Below, piece by piece: positions 5,405-6,630 of a stretch of DNA of 6,630 bases (position 1 is its first letter; each line of letters opens with the position of its first letter). The stretch is from Acidimicrobiaceae bacterium (lineage in GTDB: Bacteria; Actinomycetota; Acidimicrobiia; Acidimicrobiales; MedAcidi-G1). The DNA lies in NCBI GenBank assembly GCA_003541675.1, contig DPMC01000197.1:1-6630 (forward strand), read 5' to 3'. The translations under genes and the position numbers were made by a program. The notes below the pieces were generated by a model, which did no database searches, was not told the origin of the DNA, and saw only the letters and a program-made list of their open reading frames with translations.

Positions 5405-6630
5405 GCCGCCACCGGTCCGAGTGCCATGGCCTCCAGGTCGGGCCCGAGGGCTCCGGTCACCGTCACAGCCTGGAAGGTACCCACCGCAAGGTCCTCGGGC
5501 ACGGACACCACACCGTCGATCTCCGGCGCCTCGCGGTGAGTGCGTCCCACGCCGGGCTCGTCAACCAGTACCTCGACGGTCCGGCCAATGAGTTCATCCC
5601 GGCGATCGGCGGTGATCCGGTCCTGGATCTCGGTCAACTCGCCGAGCCGCTCGGCCATAAGGCCGGGGTCCACCACGGCGTCCAAGTCCGCCGCGTAGGT
5701 GCCTTCCTCGGCGCTGTAGGCGAAGAATCCGCACCAGTCGACCTGAGCCTCGACCACGAAGTCGAGCAGTGCGTCGTGATCCTCCTCGGTCTCGCCGGGA
5801 TAGCCGACAATGAAGTTGGACCGGAACGCCGCCTCGGGTTCACGTGCCCGTATCGCCTCGATGCGCTCCAGGAACCGTCCGCCGTCACCCCACCGACGCA
5901 TGCGGCGCATGAGCGGCGACGACACGTGCTGCAACGACAGGTCGAAGTACGGCACACCGGTGACGCACACGGCGTCCACTAGGCGATCGGTGAGCTCCGA
6001 CGGATACAGGTAGAGGAGTCGCACCCGGTCGACCCGGGCGGCCACCGCCTCGACGAGAGGGACAATGGCCTTGTCGCCCACGCCCTGGTCACGTCCGAAA
6101 GCCGCCAGGTCTTGGGCCACAAGGATGATCTCGCGGGCATCCAGGGCGTCAACCTCAGCCAGCACATCGTCCATGGACCGGCTCCGCTGCGGTCCACGGA
6201 ATGTGGGGATGGCGCAGAATCCGCAGGCCCGATCGCAGCCCTCGGCCACCTTCACGTAGGCCCACGGCCGATCCGACGCCGGGCGGGGCAGGTTCAACAG
6301 GTCGAACAATGGGGCGGTCTCGGGCTGGATGCCGCTGGACGGCTTAGGTCCCAGCGTGACGGGCACGCCAAAGCCGGCCACCCGGTCAACCTCTGGGAGC
6401 GCCTCGGCTAGTTCGTCGCCGTACCGCTCGGCCATGCAGCCAGTAACCACTAGACGGGCACCGTCACGACGCTTGTCTGCCAGGGCCAGCACCGTGTCGA
6501 TGGACTCTCGGCGGGCCTCGTCGACGAAGGCGCACGTGTTGACCACGATCAGGTCGGCCTCGCCCGCACCGTTGACGGCCTGCATCCCGTCAGCCGCCAG
6601 GGTGCCGGCCAACTTGTCGGAGTCGACCTG
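5401..6630 (-). CDS. rimO: RimO, ribosomal protein S12 methylthiotransferase (N-terminus missing)
   Basis: Radical-SAM enzyme that methylthiolates the conserved aspartate (Asp89 in E. coli) of ribosomal protein S12. The frame is open to the right edge, where it reads QVDSDKLAGTLAADG; this matches the family start GCPKNxVDSExL, so only the first dozen or so residues, including the first cluster cysteine, are missing. A TTG at 6612 is internal, not the start. In the 409 visible residues the remaining UPF0004 cysteines are C33 (NTCAFVDEARRESID) and C65 (VTGCMAERY). The radical-SAM triad is C132, C136 and C139 (GCDRACGFC), followed by AIPTFRGPQRSR. LSLQHVSSPLMRRMRR and IVGYPGETEEDH are typical. 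The last 70 or so residues form the TRAM domain (ELIGRTVEVLVDEP onward). DEARRESID and the S12-type motif set distinguish it from the MiaB at the other end of the window. It overlaps pgsA by four bases and probably heads this operon or follows genes to the right. Confidence 0.95.
   Translation of the reverse strand, partial: QVDSDKLAGTLAADGMQAVNGAGEADLIVVNTCAFVDEARRESIDTVLALADKRRDGARLVVTGCMAERYGDELAEALPEVDRVAGFGVPVTLGPKPSSGIQPETAPLFDLLNLPRPASDRPWAYVKVAEGCDRACGFCAIPTFRGPQRSRSMDDVLAEVDALDAREIILVAQDLAAFGRDQGVGDKAIVPLVEAVAARVDRVRLLYLYPSELTDRLVDAVCVTGVPYFDLSLQHVSSPLMRRMRRWGDGGRFLERIEAIRAREPEAAFRSNFIVGYPGETEEDHDALLDFVVEAQVDWCGFFAYSAEEGTYAADLDAVVDPGLMAERLGELTEIQDRITADRRDELIGRTVEVLVDEPGVGRTHREAPEIDGVVSVPEDLAVGTFQAVTVTGALGPDLEAMALGPVAA

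Noticed and set aside
6610..6612. A TTG start for rimO inside the window
   Set aside because: The frame continues to the right edge as QVDSDK, which is part of the conserved RimO N-terminus, so the true start is outside.
1..6630. Mobile elements, CRISPR arrays, tRNA or rRNA genes, or a defence system
   Set aside because: Nearly all of the window is accounted for by recognisable housekeeping genes with short gaps; no transposase, regularly spaced repeat, or structured RNA gene was seen.

Overview
This is a high-G+C housekeeping segment, most likely from an actinobacterium of the class Acidimicrobiia (Ilumatobacter/Acidimicrobium-like, possibly an environmental genome). The lineage call rests on recognised wording in several proteins: the MiaB stretch with the NTCCIRENADNKLYG motif, the MRCEIVAVGTELLLG start of CinA, a C-terminally acidic RecA, frequent GTG starts, and a Bacillus/actinobacterial-type LexA box. 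It was made by eye and not confirmed by a search.

Layout. Reading the minus strand from the right edge: rimO (cut off at its 5' end by the window edge), pgsA, cinA and thpR form a tight co-directional run. rimO and pgsA overlap by four bases; the next two gaps are about 28 nt each. msrB then lies on the plus strand, tail to tail with thpR. A 219-bp divergent intergenic region (2295-2513) separates msrB from recA, which is again on the minus strand. A 99-bp gap follows, then miaB, which runs off the left edge without its C-terminus.

Regulation. The recA/msrB intergenic region is the most informative non-coding part. It holds a perfect palindromic LexA (SOS) box, CGAAC-N4-GTTCG. The box sits in the spacer of a candidate recA promoter and 36 bp ahead of the msrB start. 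The predicted recA leader (about 150 nt) contains two mutually exclusive stem-loops that share one arm, plus a small hairpin just before the recA Shine-Dalgarno. msrB and miaB both have a -10-like TANNNT hexamer 6-7 nt before their start codons and no Shine-Dalgarno, which suggests leaderless mRNAs.

Functions. The genes cover tRNA and ribosomal-protein methylthiolation (MiaB, RimO), phosphatidylglycerol synthesis (PgsA), pyridine nucleotide recycling (CinA), RNA cyclic phosphate/ligase chemistry (ThpR), methionine sulfoxide repair (MsrB) and recombinational repair with SOS induction (RecA). The set resembles the conserved actinobacterial rimO-pgsA-cinA-recA-miaB neighbourhood, with thpR and an opposite-strand msrB between cinA and recA, and no recX between recA and miaB. 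I see no mobile element, CRISPR array, RNA gene or new multi-gene system. The unusual points are regulatory and positional.
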